Shown here: positions 24,278 to 33,848 of the stretch, one piece after another
Position numbering within the stretch: position 1 is the first letter of the stretch
How the letters are laid out: the number at the start of each line of letters is the position of its first letter
NCBI GenBank assembly: GCA_903859815.1
Contig: CAIOOA010000182.1
Coordinates: 1-41,576 of the forward strand
DNA from: an uncultured Methylococcaceae bacterium
GTDB taxonomy: Bacteria; Pseudomonadota; Gammaproteobacteria; Methylococcales; Methylococcaceae
DNA length: 41,576 nucleotides
Reading direction: 5' to 3'
Program-made: the position numbers and the translations under genes
Notes under the pieces: model-generated
What the model saw: only the letters and a program-made list of their open reading frames with translations
Told to the model about the DNA's origin: nothing
Database searches by the model: none

Positions 24278-27226
24278 CTACTTTTTCTTCCTGCCTGTCT
24301 GTGCCAATAAGCGCTTGACTGATTCCACCCTTTGTCGCTCCAACTCCCGTGCAGCTTCCTCCTCGGCCTTGCGTTCAGCCTCTTTGCGTTTGACTCTCAG
24401 CTCCCCGGTAATGGGGATGCCGACTGGCTCCAGATTAGCTTTAGCCAGCAGTCGATCAATCGCACCCCAGCGTGGCGGTTGAGCGAACTCCTTGACCAGC
24501 CGAAGGTTTAACGCCTCGTAGACGGGTAGCCAGATTTCTTCTTCGGCAGTTTTGCGGCGTATCGACAATTCCGGGTTGAATTGATACCAGCCTTGTGTAA
24601 CCCGCCAAAATAAGCGTCGGTTGTAGGCATAGTTTCTGTCCACTTCATTGCGCGACAACACATTGGACAGGTGGGCGCGTTTGTTGCGCTCGGGCCTTAC
24701 CACACTGGCCGGTAGGTGCTGCCATGCATCCAGAATGGTGCCGGTGTCGAATGCCGCCCAATCGCCGTAGTCAAAGGTATGGAAACGAGCAGGGAACAGT
24801 ACCCATAAGGTTTGGAACAGGAAGTATTCAGTCAAGTGTTTGTCGATGCGCACCAAGCGTTCCCCAACCTGAACGTCAATGCTAGACGGTGCAATGAGTT
24901 CATAAATCGCCGCAAATGTGTTTTTGGCATAATGAGGATCGCGGAAGGCTTCCCGCATCGCCCAATGCAAGGCATTCCGGCCTAAATGGTCGACAGCATT
25001 CGGGTTGGCCCCGCGCTCCAACAGGGTTTCGACTAGGCTTACATTACCGACGGCGGCGGCGGCCATCAACGGCGTCAGGTTCATCGGTGTGCGGTGGTCT
25101 ACGCCATGCCGTTCGCATTGTTTGAGGATGTCCTTGAAGCTTTTCGCGCAATACGGAACCAGATGCTTGCGGCCAAAGGTATGGAGTTGGTCATGGTAGG
25201 ATTTGGCCGGTTCGTAATGAGCTTCTTCGACCAAATAATACGCCAAGACTTCTTCGCCTTGGCTACAGGCGTATTCGTAGAGTTGCTGCTTGAATTTAGA
25301 GCCATGCACCTGTTCCCTGAACACCTTGACCAAGGCTTCCCGCAGACGCAGCTCGTCGAACACCAGCCAAGGCACGGGAGTTTCTTTGAGGATGCCCTTG
25401 CGGATCGCGTCGGCCTGCTCTTGCTTGCCTTGCAATTCCAGCTTGTGGGCTTCCCTTTGCCAGTCGTCCAAGGTCGAATTCCTTGATGTCACGTCCACTT
25501 TGTCGCCACTGACCTGCAAACCCAGTAAATTGAGCAAGCCATGGCGGGTATCAGATTCGATCAAGTAAACGTTTTTGATTGCCCGTGTCAGCGCGACGTA
25601 CAAGGCGTTGACGTAAAACTTGTAGACTTCCAGCGATTTGTCGGCCTTGTCCTTGGCTCGGCGGTATTCCAAATCGTCGCTTGCCAAGTCGGCGGCGGTG
25701 ACTCCATCAACCAGTTCGGCAAACTCCGCCCGGTGGTCGGAGAGGAAGCGATACAGGATGATGTTCTCGTATTCCAAGCCCTTGGCCTCGTGGATCGAGA
25801 AAATCAGCGGGGTCTGGAAGTATTTTCGCGCCTGGCCCTTGTCTTCGTCACGCATCACCAACACAGCAAATTGGGTCGAGCCTTTGGTTTTTTGGTTAAG
25901 TTCCTTTTTCACCGCGTCCTTATCGTTCAGTACAGTCACCGAACCGGTTTCCCCCGCGACCGCGTCCACCAAGAAGTTGCTCTCTCGGTCGATGGAACCA
26001 AAGCGCTTGTGTTTGATTTTGAGCAGGGTGTTGGCGACCCGCGTGGCTTCTTGGCTGTTGCGGAAATTGGCGCGTAGCACCTTGAGTTCCTGCCGCATCG
26101 CCAAGTCAGGGTCGCGCCAAAACAACGACTTGACTTTGCCCCAAGAGAAGAAGTTGGGGTGGACAATCTGGTTGGAATCGCCGCAGAGCAGGAAGTGTCC
26201 GGGCTTTTTGAGTGTCTTCAGAATCAAGGCCAGTTGCGCATTGGTCAGGTCTTGCACCTCATCGACAACCACGAAGTCATAATGCGGTTTGGCCTCGATG
26301 CGCCACTCATGCGAAAGTAGGTTGAGGTCGTAGAGTCGGGCTTCAGCCAGCCAGTCGCGGTATTTCTCAAACAATTCATACAAGCGGCCCCGTTCACCAA
26401 CCGGAAAGATGGATTGGCGCACGCCTAACTCACGATAAGCTTCAAGCGATAGCACCCCTTCGGCGGAGGCTGCGATCACGCCCCGGATTTCTTCAAAGGC
26501 TTGATGGGCATCGATGGCTTTGAATTGTTGGCGCATCCGCCCAAACCAGCCGGCAAAATCCCGCCATTGGGCTTCGCGACCTTTGGGAACCCGTATGCTT
26601 TCGAGGAATTCGCGGAACGAGAAGAACGTGGCATCCTGACCTTCTTTCTCAAAACCATGGGAGTAATAAAGATCGCGGGCGCTTTGTGCAAGATAGGCGG
26701 AATGGGTGACATACAGCACCTCGCCCTCGGTGTGCTTGAGCTTTTCCAAGGTCAACGCGGTCTTGCCACTGCCAGCCGAACCGACCACGATCAACGGCGC
26801 AGGCAGGCGGTAGACCATCTCCTGTACATCGTCAAAAGAGATGACCTTGTCGAGCAGATGGATTTCGCTCCGCTCAGGGTGGACATAGCGAACCGGTTCC
26901 GCATCTTTAGATGCTTGCAAGGCTTCAATCGTCGGCAGTTTGTCGTCATCGACCTCCGCGCCGCGCAAGAACCTGGATTTGTCGTAGGCGTGGTTCTCAA
27001 TAACCTCCAACATCAACGCATACACTTCGCCGCCATGGCTGACGATGGAAAATAGTAGCCGGTTGGCATAATCCAGCTTGGCCCGGTAGAACCGGCCATG
27101 GGTGACATGGCTAAGTTTTTTTACGTCCGCCGTGCGGAAATCATCCCGTGCGATGGCCTCCGTGACTTTTTTGTAGGTGGCCTTGTGCCGCGAGGTGTCA
27201 ATTCCGGTGTATTCTAGGATCTTCAT
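24278..27226 (-). CDS. SF1 (UvrD-like) helicase with RelE-like N-terminus and ankyrin repeats
   Basis: A 982-residue multidomain protein. Residues 1-85 resemble a RelE/YoeB-type toxin fold (KKLSHVTHGRFYRAKLDYAN, RLLFSIVSHGGEVYALMLEV). Residues 140-590 are a superfamily 1 helicase: Walker A GSAGSGKTALT (about 149-158), Walker B VVVDEVQDL (about 319-327), motif III CGDSNQIVHP, motif IV RANFRNSQEA, motif V FSIHEAKGLEYENII and motif VI YVALTRAIKNVYLIE. Residues about 715-770 hold ankyrin repeats (NLTPLMAAAAVGNVSLVETL, GANPNAVDHLGRNALHWA). The end is a charged helix (EAERKAEEEAARELERQRVE). GC matches the core genes, unlike the region before it. A defence role is inference. Confidence 0.85.
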   Translation of the reverse strand: MKILEYTGIDTSRHKATYKKVTEAIARDDFRTADVKKLSHVTHGRFYRAKLDYANRLLFSIVSHGGEVYALMLEVIENHAYDKSRFLRGAEVDDDKLPTIEALQASKDAEPVRYVHPERSEIHLLDKVISFDDVQEMVYRLPAPLIVVGSAGSGKTALTLEKLKHTEGEVLYVTHSAYLAQSARDLYYSHGFEKEGQDATFFSFREFLESIRVPKGREAQWRDFAGWFGRMRQQFKAIDAHQAFEEIRGVIAASAEGVLSLEAYRELGVRQSIFPVGERGRLYELFEKYRDWLAEARLYDLNLLSHEWRIEAKPHYDFVVVDEVQDLTNAQLALILKTLKKPGHFLLCGDSNQIVHPNFFSWGKVKSLFWRDPDLAMRQELKVLRANFRNSQEATRVANTLLKIKHKRFGSIDRESNFLVDAVAGETGSVTVLNDKDAVKKELNQKTKGSTQFAVLVMRDEDKGQARKYFQTPLIFSIHEAKGLEYENIILYRFLSDHRAEFAELVDGVTAADLASDDLEYRRAKDKADKSLEVYKFYVNALYVALTRAIKNVYLIESDTRHGLLNLLGLQVSGDKVDVTSRNSTLDDWQREAHKLELQGKQEQADAIRKGILKETPVPWLVFDELRLREALVKVFREQVHGSKFKQQLYEYACSQGEEVLAYYLVEEAHYEPAKSYHDQLHTFGRKHLVPYCAKSFKDILKQCERHGVDHRTPMNLTPLMAAAAVGNVSLVETLLERGANPNAVDHLGRNALHWAMREAFRDPHYAKNTFAAIYELIAPSSIDVQVGERLVRIDKHLTEYFLFQTLWVLFPARFHTFDYGDWAAFDTGTILDAWQHLPASVVRPERNKRAHLSNVLSRNEVDRNYAYNRRLFWRVTQGWYQFNPELSIRRKTAEEEIWLPVYEALNLRLVKEFAQPPRWGAIDRLLAKANLEPVGIPITGELRVKRKEAERKAEEEAARELERQRVESVKRLLAQTGRKKK

Positions 27227-27327
27227 GTCACTTTTTTGTGCTGTCTGGCAGGGTCAGATTTGCAAAGTGTTAGGGTGTCCATTAATAGTAACATATTCTT
27301 CTTTTTCGACTGGAACTTGAAAAGACA

Positions 27328-28317
27328 ATGATCTCAATCACACTGAAAAAACCTATCCTGTGGGCTATGACGATCATCGCACTCTTCGCTGCGACTACCC
27401 CGTCAGGCTCGGAAAAAACCATGCACAAAGCCGAAGATACTCCACAGCCGACCTTTAACTTCAACCAATATTTAGTCGCCAAACCCCATTTCACGCTGCC
27501 ATTTTACTTGTTCAATGGCCACATACTGATTGATGGTGCTGTCAATGGCAGGCGAGGAAAATTCCTGTTCGATACCGCAACTGAGTTCCCGTTTTTACTC
27601 AACAATCACTTCTTGTCACTATCCAAGGATAAACTCATTGGGCAGGGGTACGCGACTTCTGGTCAGAAAATAGTGATTTACACGCAAACTCGCGCTATCG
27701 CAAACATCGAAATCGCCAACCAGATTCGTTTTAAAAACGTACCCTCCCTGCCGCATAATGATTTCAGTTTCATAGAGCAGGCATACACCCCCAATTTCCT
27801 CGGCATGATCGGCCACGGTTTCAACAACAACTATCTTTTTATGATCGACTATGATGCTCAAACGATTGAGTTCCATGGCCTAAACCAAGATAAGGCTGTT
27901 CTCGCCAGCCTCGTCGATCCGTCGCGAGTAATCGCCACACTGGCGTTCACCCCCACGGGTGTCGATGGGAAAATGCCCGAAATCGAACTGCGGATGGGTG
28001 ATATAACCATCAACGCATTTTTTGACACAGGTAGTGCCGGTAGCCTGGAATTGACAGAGTCCATGAAAAAGACGCTGGAAGACCGGGGCAACCTGATCCT
28101 TACCGCAAGAGAACACAGTTATGGAAGCTATGAAACCCATGTGAGCGCTACCTTGAAGGGGATCAGTTACGGAACTCAAGACCTACACGATGCCAGCAAC
28201 CTTACCTTCAAAATTGGAAAACAAAATCTACTAGGATTAGGCTATCATTTCCTTAAAAATTACATTTCAGTCTGGGATTACAAACACCATACGCTGACAC
28301 TACTCAAACCATCGTAG
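27328..28317 (+). CDS. Secreted aspartic-protease-like (retropepsin/pepsin-like) protein
   Basis: A 329-residue protein with an N-terminal hydrophobic export segment (ILWAMTIIALFAATTPSGS). It has two related lobes, each with an aspartic-protease-like motif: KFLFDTATEFPFLL (about residue 75) and AFFDTGSAGSLEL (about 233). Only the second keeps the canonical D-T-G; the first is D-T-A. Each lobe ends with a GMIGHGF / LLGLGYHFL segment typical of the family. A single-chain, two-lobe, periplasmic protein of this type could be a protease or a pseudo-protease. It diverges from the helicase gene at 27226 with a 101-bp gap containing both promoters. Confidence 0.75.
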   Translation: MISITLKKPILWAMTIIALFAATTPSGSEKTMHKAEDTPQPTFNFNQYLVAKPHFTLPFYLFNGHILIDGAVNGRRGKFLFDTATEFPFLLNNHFLSLSKDKLIGQGYATSGQKIVIYTQTRAIANIEIANQIRFKNVPSLPHNDFSFIEQAYTPNFLGMIGHGFNNNYLFMIDYDAQTIEFHGLNQDKAVLASLVDPSRVIATLAFTPTGVDGKMPEIELRMGDITINAFFDTGSAGSLELTESMKKTLEDRGNLILTAREHSYGSYETHVSATLKGISYGTQDLHDASNLTFKIGKQNLLGLGYHFLKNYISVWDYKHHTLTLLKPS

Positions 28318-28475
28318 TGGCGTAGGTTGATTTGCTGCCCTATCACAAGCCAACGAACATCATGGTTGGATCGTTTTTGGTAAACTGGGAACTAGGTTAT
28401 TAGTTGAGCTTTGGTCTATCAACAGGGCAATCGCATTATCCAAAGGCAATGACTTTTCTAACACTGATCCAATGA

Positions 28476-29063
28476 CGGAGGTTTGATTTCCTCTGGGTAA
28501 TAGACGCGGCATTGGCTCAAATGGTCAAATGGCAAGAACAGTATTTTGACATGCCCATCAGCGTGAACATCGCCGCCTATCATTTACAATGCGACGGCTT
28601 CGCAATGAGGCTGCGCGAACGGTTTGCCGCCCACCCAACCATCCGGCCTGACCAGTTTGAACTGGAAGTGTTGGAAACGTCCGCCTTGGAAGACATGGGC
28701 AATGCCTCCAAGATCATGCAAGCCTGTTGTGAGGTTGGTGTGCATTTCGCCCCAGATGACTTCGGCACTGGCTATTCTTCGCTGATCTACCTCAAGCGCC
28801 TACCCGTGGACATTATTAAGATCGACCAGAGTTTCGTCTACGACATGCTTAACGACCCCGAAGACCTGTCCATTATCGAGGGTGTGGTAGGGCTGGCTAA
28901 GTCATTCAACCGTCAAGTGATCGCCGAAGGTGTGGAAACGGCAGGTCAAGGCGAGCGCCTGATGAGACTGGGCTGTGACCTGGCGCAAGGCTGCGCCATC
29001 GCCAGTCCAATGCCGGCAAGTGATCTGCCGGGGTGGGCGGCTGCTTGGACCGGCAAAATTTAG
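28476..29063 (+). pseudogene. C-terminal fragment of an EAL-domain (c-di-GMP phosphodiesterase) gene
   Basis: Reads FLWVIDAALAQMVKWQEQYF, then the EAL-domain motifs LEVLETSALEDMGNASKIMQ, DDFGTGYSSLIYLKRLPVDI, IKIDQSFVYDML and VIAEGVETAGQ. The beginning of the domain, including the E-A-L metal-binding motif, is missing, and an in-frame TGA precedes it at 28473-28475. Catalysis is therefore unlikely. It is most simply a truncated gene whose GGDEF/EAL front part was lost, although a regulatory binding role cannot be excluded. Confidence 0.85.
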
Positions 29064-29160
29064 GGAGGTTGGGAATATAATGCACTCCTGCCTCACTTTC
29101 AATCACCCCGATTTAACTTGCCCTATGGTCTACAACGATGTTCAATAGGATTCTATTTCA

Positions 29161-30768
29161 ATGATTTTCCATGCCGACACGGCATCCAACCAAACAATGC
29201 GAAAATGCCTTGGCAGTGACTTTGCCATGCTGTGCGGCTTGGGTTTTTTCAAGCTCTTGCTACATTTCTTTAGTAACCAGCAATACGGCTATTTCACAGA
29301 CGAGTTTTACTATATGGCGGCCGGCGATCATCTCGAATGGGGATTTGCCGAAGGCACTCCCCTGACCCCGGCGATTGCCAGCCTGAGCCGGTGGATGCTG
29401 GGGGATTCCCTGTTTTCGATTCGCCTGTTTCCCGCCATCGCAGGGGCGTTCACCGTCATATTGACCGGACTCATCGCCCGCGAGTTAGGCGGGGGACGCC
29501 TCGCCCAAGCACTCAGCACAATTGCCGCCATCTTCGCACCGGGATATTTATTTCTCCATACGGTGCTGACGATGAATGCCTTCGAGCCTTTGCTGTGGAC
29601 AACATGTGCTTATCTGGTCATTCGCATCATCAGGACGGGGCAAGTTAGCCTATGGGTTGTCGCTGGCATCGTGGCCGGCATTGGGCTGATGAATAAATTT
29701 TCGATAGCTTTTTTCATCGCCAGCTTGGTCACCGGAATATTCTTCACCCCAGCCAGAAAGATTCTATTCAACCGCTGGATAATATTAGCCGCCATTTTGG
29801 CGATTATCATGTTTACACCCGCTATTCTTTGGCAAATCGATCATGGATGGCCATTTCTGGAACACCAGCGAGAGTCCAATCTTTACGAGAAAAAAGGCTT
29901 TACCGAGTCCACTTTCGACTTGCTTGCACAACAATTTATTTGGACTAATCCGGGGTCAGTACCGCTTTGGCTCTGTGGGCTATATTATTATCTTGGCAGT
30001 CCTGCGGGAAAACCCTACCGCGCTCTTGGCTGGTCTTACCTAATCGTTGTTGGCTGTTTTATATTGTTCAAAGGCCGGTTTTATTATCTTTTCCCGATCT
30101 ATCCGATTTTATTTGCTGCTGGTGCGGTTTTTTTGGAACCGGAGCTACAACGCCCGGCATGGAAATATGCCTCATTCGCCCTCCTAATCGGCAGTGGTTT
30201 GGTATTCTTGCCGGTTGGTTTGCCCGTCTTGCCAGTCGAAACCTTGATCCGCTACTCCAACGCCGTTTACCAACCACCCAGCCTTTCCCGGTTCAATGTT
30301 TATGACCCGACGCAAGCCCCTTGGCATTATCGGATCATGCTGGGATGGGATGAGGCGGTTGAGCAAATTGCCCAAGCTTATCAAAAGCTTTCCCCGCAAG
30401 ATCGGGCCGAGGCGGGGATATTGGCTTGGAGCTATGACTATGCAGGCGCAGTAGACTTGCTGGGAGCGCCTTACCATCTGCCTAAAGCCATAAGCGGACA
30501 TACCGGCTACTATTTTTGGGGCACGCGGGACTATTCTGGCAAGGTCATGCTAAGCCTTGGGGGCGACCTTAATTTCCTACGCCAAACCTTTAACAGCGTT
30601 GAACGGGTGGCCGTTGTCAAGCATGAGAAATCCGTCGGCAACAAAAGCGAACTTCCCATCTACCTGTGCAAGGACATCAAGCGTCCCTTGCAAGAAGTTT
30701 GGCCGGCTTTCAAATATTACTTTAAACTACCCTCCGAGAATTTCATCACTGGCAAAGAACAAATGTGA
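29161..30768 (+). CDS. GT39-family glycosyltransferase (ArnT/PMT-like membrane enzyme)
   Basis: A 535-residue polytopic inner-membrane glycosyltransferase using polyprenyl-phosphate sugar donors. After a first transmembrane helix, QYGYFTDEFYYMAAGDHLEW contains the conserved catalytic Asp-Glu of the first periplasmic loop, followed by GFAEGTPLTP. About ten to twelve hydrophobic segments follow. The C-terminal region (GILAWSYDYAGAVDLLGAPY) is the soluble part. Substrate (lipid A, S-layer or exopolysaccharide) cannot be read from sequence. The gene ends 43 bp before the ClC gene. Confidence 0.88.
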   Translation: MIFHADTASNQTMRKCLGSDFAMLCGLGFFKLLLHFFSNQQYGYFTDEFYYMAAGDHLEWGFAEGTPLTPAIASLSRWMLGDSLFSIRLFPAIAGAFTVILTGLIARELGGGRLAQALSTIAAIFAPGYLFLHTVLTMNAFEPLLWTTCAYLVIRIIRTGQVSLWVVAGIVAGIGLMNKFSIAFFIASLVTGIFFTPARKILFNRWIILAAILAIIMFTPAILWQIDHGWPFLEHQRESNLYEKKGFTESTFDLLAQQFIWTNPGSVPLWLCGLYYYLGSPAGKPYRALGWSYLIVVGCFILFKGRFYYLFPIYPILFAAGAVFLEPELQRPAWKYASFALLIGSGLVFLPVGLPVLPVETLIRYSNAVYQPPSLSRFNVYDPTQAPWHYRIMLGWDEAVEQIAQAYQKLSPQDRAEAGILAWSYDYAGAVDLLGAPYHLPKAISGHTGYYFWGTRDYSGKVMLSLGGDLNFLRQTFNSVERVAVVKHEKSVGNKSELPIYLCKDIKRPLQEVWPAFKYYFKLPSENFITGKEQM

Positions 30769-30811
30769 AGGCGCTTGATGCTCATGAACTTCTGGCAACT
30801 GAAATCGAATA

Positions 30812-32179
30812 ATGATGAAAACGAAATTTAAACCCCGCAAACAAAACCAAGCCATAAAACCCCTCCTGCCCGAAGAACAAATCCGCTTTAATGCCCGTAG
30901 TGACCAACGCAAAAAACTATTGCCAAAAGCGGTGGCACTGGGAGTTTTATCGGGCTTGTTGGCGGTGGCTTTTCGGTATAGCCTAGATTATGGCGAACAA
31001 ACTCGGGGCGAATGGCTACGCTTGGCCCATCAACACGAAACCATGGGCTTGGCGGCAGTGCTGCTGTTGTCAGCCTTGGCAACCATGCTGGCAGGCTGGA
31101 TAGTCGCACGTTTTGCCCCCGAAGCATCGGGTAGCGGCATCCCTCATCTTAAAGCCGTGCTGCAAGGGCAGCGCCAATTCAACTGGCTTCGAGTAATTAT
31201 CGTCAAATTTATCAGTGGATTGGTTGCAATCAGCACCGGGCTTGCCTTAGGCCGGGAGGGTCCGACCGTGCAAATGGGCGGTGCGGTGGGCCATGCCTTG
31301 GCACGAAACAAAACCGGGGATGACGGCGAGGCACGGATACTGGTTGCCGCCGGTGGAGGAGCGGGGCTTGCCGCAGCGTTCAATGCGCCCTTGTCAGGTT
31401 TGATGTTTGTGTTGGAAGAATTGCAGGAGAATTGCGCAACCGTGGTTTTTTTTGTGGCGGCACTGGCCTGCCTTGCTTCCGACATGATCTGTAGACAATT
31501 GCTAGGACAATTGCCCATTTTCCCGCTTGCCATCAACAATGCACCTTCTTTGTATTTACTCCCCGTCATTCTCCCATTGGGGGCTGTTTGCGGCATAGTG
31601 GGCGTGATCTTCAATAAAGCCTTGCTTGCCGGACAACGGCTGGTGGTTTTGCCGATGTTTGGACGCTGGGTTTATTGGGGGTTTTGGGGGGTGATCGTAG
31701 GCTTGATCGGTTGGTGGCGACCGGAAATGCTTGGCGGTGGGCAGCATTTGGCGAAGCATATCGTTGCAGGACAAACCATCCCACAGACGACGATCATCAT
31801 TTTCTTCGTGGTGCGCTTTTTCCTGACCATCGGGAGTTATTCGACCGGCGTGGCCGGCGGTATTTTTGCGCCCGTGCTAGTCTTGGGTGCTTTGCTCGGC
31901 TTGGGCATGGGCGAATGGGCGATGGATTGGTTCCCGCAGATTCCCAATGATAAATTATCCTTCGCCGTGGTGGGCATGGCGGCATTGTTTACCGGCGTGG
32001 TCCGCGCCCCGTTGACCGGCATGGTTTTAGTGATAGAGATGACCGCCAATTACGAGTTGGTGCTGCCATTGTTCTTGGCTTGTTTTGTGGCGTTAACGGT
32101 TGCGGACAGCCTGCGCAATCTGCCCATTTACGAGGCTTTGCTGGAACGCGACTTGTTGCGTCACAAAGAGGATTCTTAA
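30812..32179 (+). CDS. ClC-family chloride channel or H+/Cl- antiporter
   Basis: A 455-residue membrane protein with the three ClC selectivity motifs: GSGIPHLKAVLQG, GREGPTVQMGGAVG (gating glutamate present) and GVAGGIFAPVLVLGALLG. The glutamate in FVLEELQENC corresponds to the internal proton glutamate of antiporters, so transport by 2Cl-/H+ exchange is likely (inference). No C-terminal CBS domains are present. Ten or more hydrophobic helices are visible. Two adjacent ATGs (30812, 30815) could both serve as the start. Probably acid or ion stress related. Confidence 0.93.
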   Translation: MMKTKFKPRKQNQAIKPLLPEEQIRFNARSDQRKKLLPKAVALGVLSGLLAVAFRYSLDYGEQTRGEWLRLAHQHETMGLAAVLLLSALATMLAGWIVARFAPEASGSGIPHLKAVLQGQRQFNWLRVIIVKFISGLVAISTGLALGREGPTVQMGGAVGHALARNKTGDDGEARILVAAGGGAGLAAAFNAPLSGLMFVLEELQENCATVVFFVAALACLASDMICRQLLGQLPIFPLAINNAPSLYLLPVILPLGAVCGIVGVIFNKALLAGQRLVVLPMFGRWVYWGFWGVIVGLIGWWRPEMLGGGQHLAKHIVAGQTIPQTTIIIFFVVRFFLTIGSYSTGVAGGIFAPVLVLGALLGLGMGEWAMDWFPQIPNDKLSFAVVGMAALFTGVVRAPLTGMVLVIEMTANYELVLPLFLACFVALTVADSLRNLPIYEALLERDLLRHKEDS

Positions 32180-32217
32180 TAGCTGATGCTACTGTCGAAA
32201 ACACCCGCCGAGGCAGG

Positions 32218-32871
32218 CTAATTGCGACCTAATTTATCCCTTTTTCGGGGTGTGAAGCCCATACCAACCAAACCAATCGCAAACAGTGCCAAGCTCGTGG
32301 GTTCGGGAACATCGGCTTCGACTTTTATCAAATTAGGGTTGGCAGTGAAATCTTGCCAACTGCTGTTATAAATAGCATTATTGGTTAAAAAGCCTAACCC
32401 AGACCCAGAACTGTCAGTCGTGAAGTTCCAAGCTAAATTGTGACCCGACGCAACCCCCAAGCCTGAAAGTGCAAGATAATAGGTCGTATCTTTAGTCAAA
32501 GTGGTCAGATTTAATCCCGTCAAGGCGACATTGCCAACGCTCGCAACAATTCCAGTCGCATTAATGTTGGCATAATTGCCAATCGTAATTGGGGAACCGC
32601 TCTGACTATTGTAGATAAAAGCTTCAAAAGTATCACCCGAGCCTAAATTACTCCCAGATAGGTTCACCGTAACCATCAAATTGCGAATATAATCAGAATT
32701 CGGAGTTTTGAATGCTTGCGCCGCTAGATGAGATCCCGTCAATGCAGTGCCGTTTGTGGAAAAATTGCCGATATTGTTAGCTACTTCAATAATCTGTGCC
32801 GATACCGGCATGACAGCAAACAGGCTAATAACTAGCAAACACTGGGAAGGAAAAATTTTAATAGAATTCAC
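32218..32871 (-). CDS. PEP-CTERM sorted exported protein (choice-of-anchor type)
   Basis: A 217-residue protein with a GTG start behind AAGGAGT. Signal peptide: FPSQCLLVISLFAVMPVSA, cleaved before QIIEV. The C-terminus has the PEP-CTERM tripartite tail: VPEPTSLALFAIGLVGMGF, then basic PRKRDK, the signal processed by an EpsH/XrtA-type exosortase. The middle is a beta-rich domain (LAAQAFKTPNSDYIRNLMVT, YYLALSGLGV) like choice-of-anchor proteins. Exported and probably extracellular-polymer associated. No exosortase lies in this window. Confidence 0.88.
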   Translation of the reverse strand: MNSIKIFPSQCLLVISLFAVMPVSAQIIEVANNIGNFSTNGTALTGSHLAAQAFKTPNSDYIRNLMVTVNLSGSNLGSGDTFEAFIYNSQSGSPITIGNYANINATGIVASVGNVALTGLNLTTLTKDTTYYLALSGLGVASGHNLAWNFTTDSSGSGLGFLTNNAIYNSSWQDFTANPNLIKVEADVPEPTSLALFAIGLVGMGFTPRKRDKLGRN

Positions 32872-32963
32872 AGGTGACTCCTTAGTTTATGTAATCAGGT
32901 TTCGATTCACAAAAAACCCAATTGCGGTAATAGACACAAAAAAATAAGTAGCTTCTAATTCAA

Positions 32964-33635
32964 CTAGTCCGTTCGTTGTATGTTAGTGAATCTTCGATAG
33001 ACCCAAGCAGTTACGCTACCCAACACAAGCCAAAAAACACCATTCGCTAGGGCTGTGGCAATCAAAAATTGATTTGCCAAGGATTCAGAGGCAGGGCCGA
33101 CATAAAGGCCCGAATTGGGTGGGCCAATCCAATGCGGTATGATTAGTAGCAATAAACCGATCAGTTTGAACCATAGTTTGCCGGTAAAAACCAGTAAGAC
33201 CAGGCCACCGGCAGAACACGACACGGTGAGTAGCCACCAAGATTGGCGGGCAATCAACGACCCCGACTCAGCACCCGGCAATTCTGGCGGCAAACCGAGC
33301 GACGGGGCTATGAAAAACACCGAAAAACCCGCCACACCCCAAAACAAACCTTGAATCGCACTAATACGCTGGCGTAACGAATACGCACCGACGAGCAGCA
33401 AGCCCAAGCCTATCGCCATGGACACATTGGCGGCGAGGGTGAGGGACATGCGCTCCCAGCCTTCTTGTGGCGACCATCCATCGTCATTGCCATGTTCTTG
33501 ATGAACCATCGCCGCCTTTTCGTAACGCTCGGCTTCTTGGATGATGGGTATCACTTGCAAGTATTGAATGGCACTCAACACCAAACCGGACACTAAACCG
33601 GCCAATAACCCCGCCAGCAGCAAACGTTTGAACAT
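32964..33635 (-). CDS. cbtA: CbtA cobalt transporter subunit
   Basis: About 223 residues from MFKRLLLAGLLAGLVSGLVL. Five or six transmembrane segments (MAIGLGLLLVGAYSLR, GLVLLVFTGKLWFKLIGLLL, LATALANGVFWLVLGS-like end) and the family motif LFWGVAGFSVFFIAPSLGLP with PPELPGAES match CbtA. Family members are predicted cobalt transporters, often under cobalamin control. Here no riboswitch is visible and the gene is the last of the nitrile hydratase operon, matching a cobalt need. The ATG at 33635 shares one base with the cbtB stop (TAATG). Confidence 0.9.
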   Translation of the reverse strand: MFKRLLLAGLLAGLVSGLVLSAIQYLQVIPIIQEAERYEKAAMVHQEHGNDDGWSPQEGWERMSLTLAANVSMAIGLGLLLVGAYSLRQRISAIQGLFWGVAGFSVFFIAPSLGLPPELPGAESGSLIARQSWWLLTVSCSAGGLVLLVFTGKLWFKLIGLLLLIIPHWIGPPNSGLYVGPASESLANQFLIATALANGVFWLVLGSVTAWVYRRFTNIQRTD

Positions 33636-33826
33636 TAGTGGCAAGGCACTACGAAGGCATGACGGGTGTCGTGGGTCGCATTGTGAACGGCTTGCACCGG
33701 AGCAAATGCGGTGATTAAGATCAAGGTCAAACCTAAGATCATTACACTCAATGCCGAGGCGATTCGGGCAACATCGGCTGAAACTTGAATGTCACTATTA
33801 TTGGTAATTTGTGAATTGTTAAACAT
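33635..33826 (-). CDS. cbtB: CbtB small cobalt transporter subunit
   Basis: A 63-residue protein with one transmembrane helix (RIASALSVMILGLTLILITA) and the CbtB C-terminal histidine motif HNATHDTRHAFVVPCH, expected to bind cobalt. The ATG at 33826 is preceded by GGAGG at the proper distance. An upstream in-frame start would add 13 residues and was rejected. It begins 22 bp after the accessory gene, within the same operon. Confidence 0.9.
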   Translation of the reverse strand: MFNNSQITNNSDIQVSADVARIASALSVMILGLTLILITAFAPVQAVHNATHDTRHAFVVPCH

Positions 33827-33848
33827 CTTTAATACCTCCAAGCTTGTT

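Noticed and set aside
25094-26282. Several plus-strand open frames of 60-214 codons
   Set aside because: All are antisense to the helicase gene, whose frame carries every SF1 motif; they have no motif content of their own.
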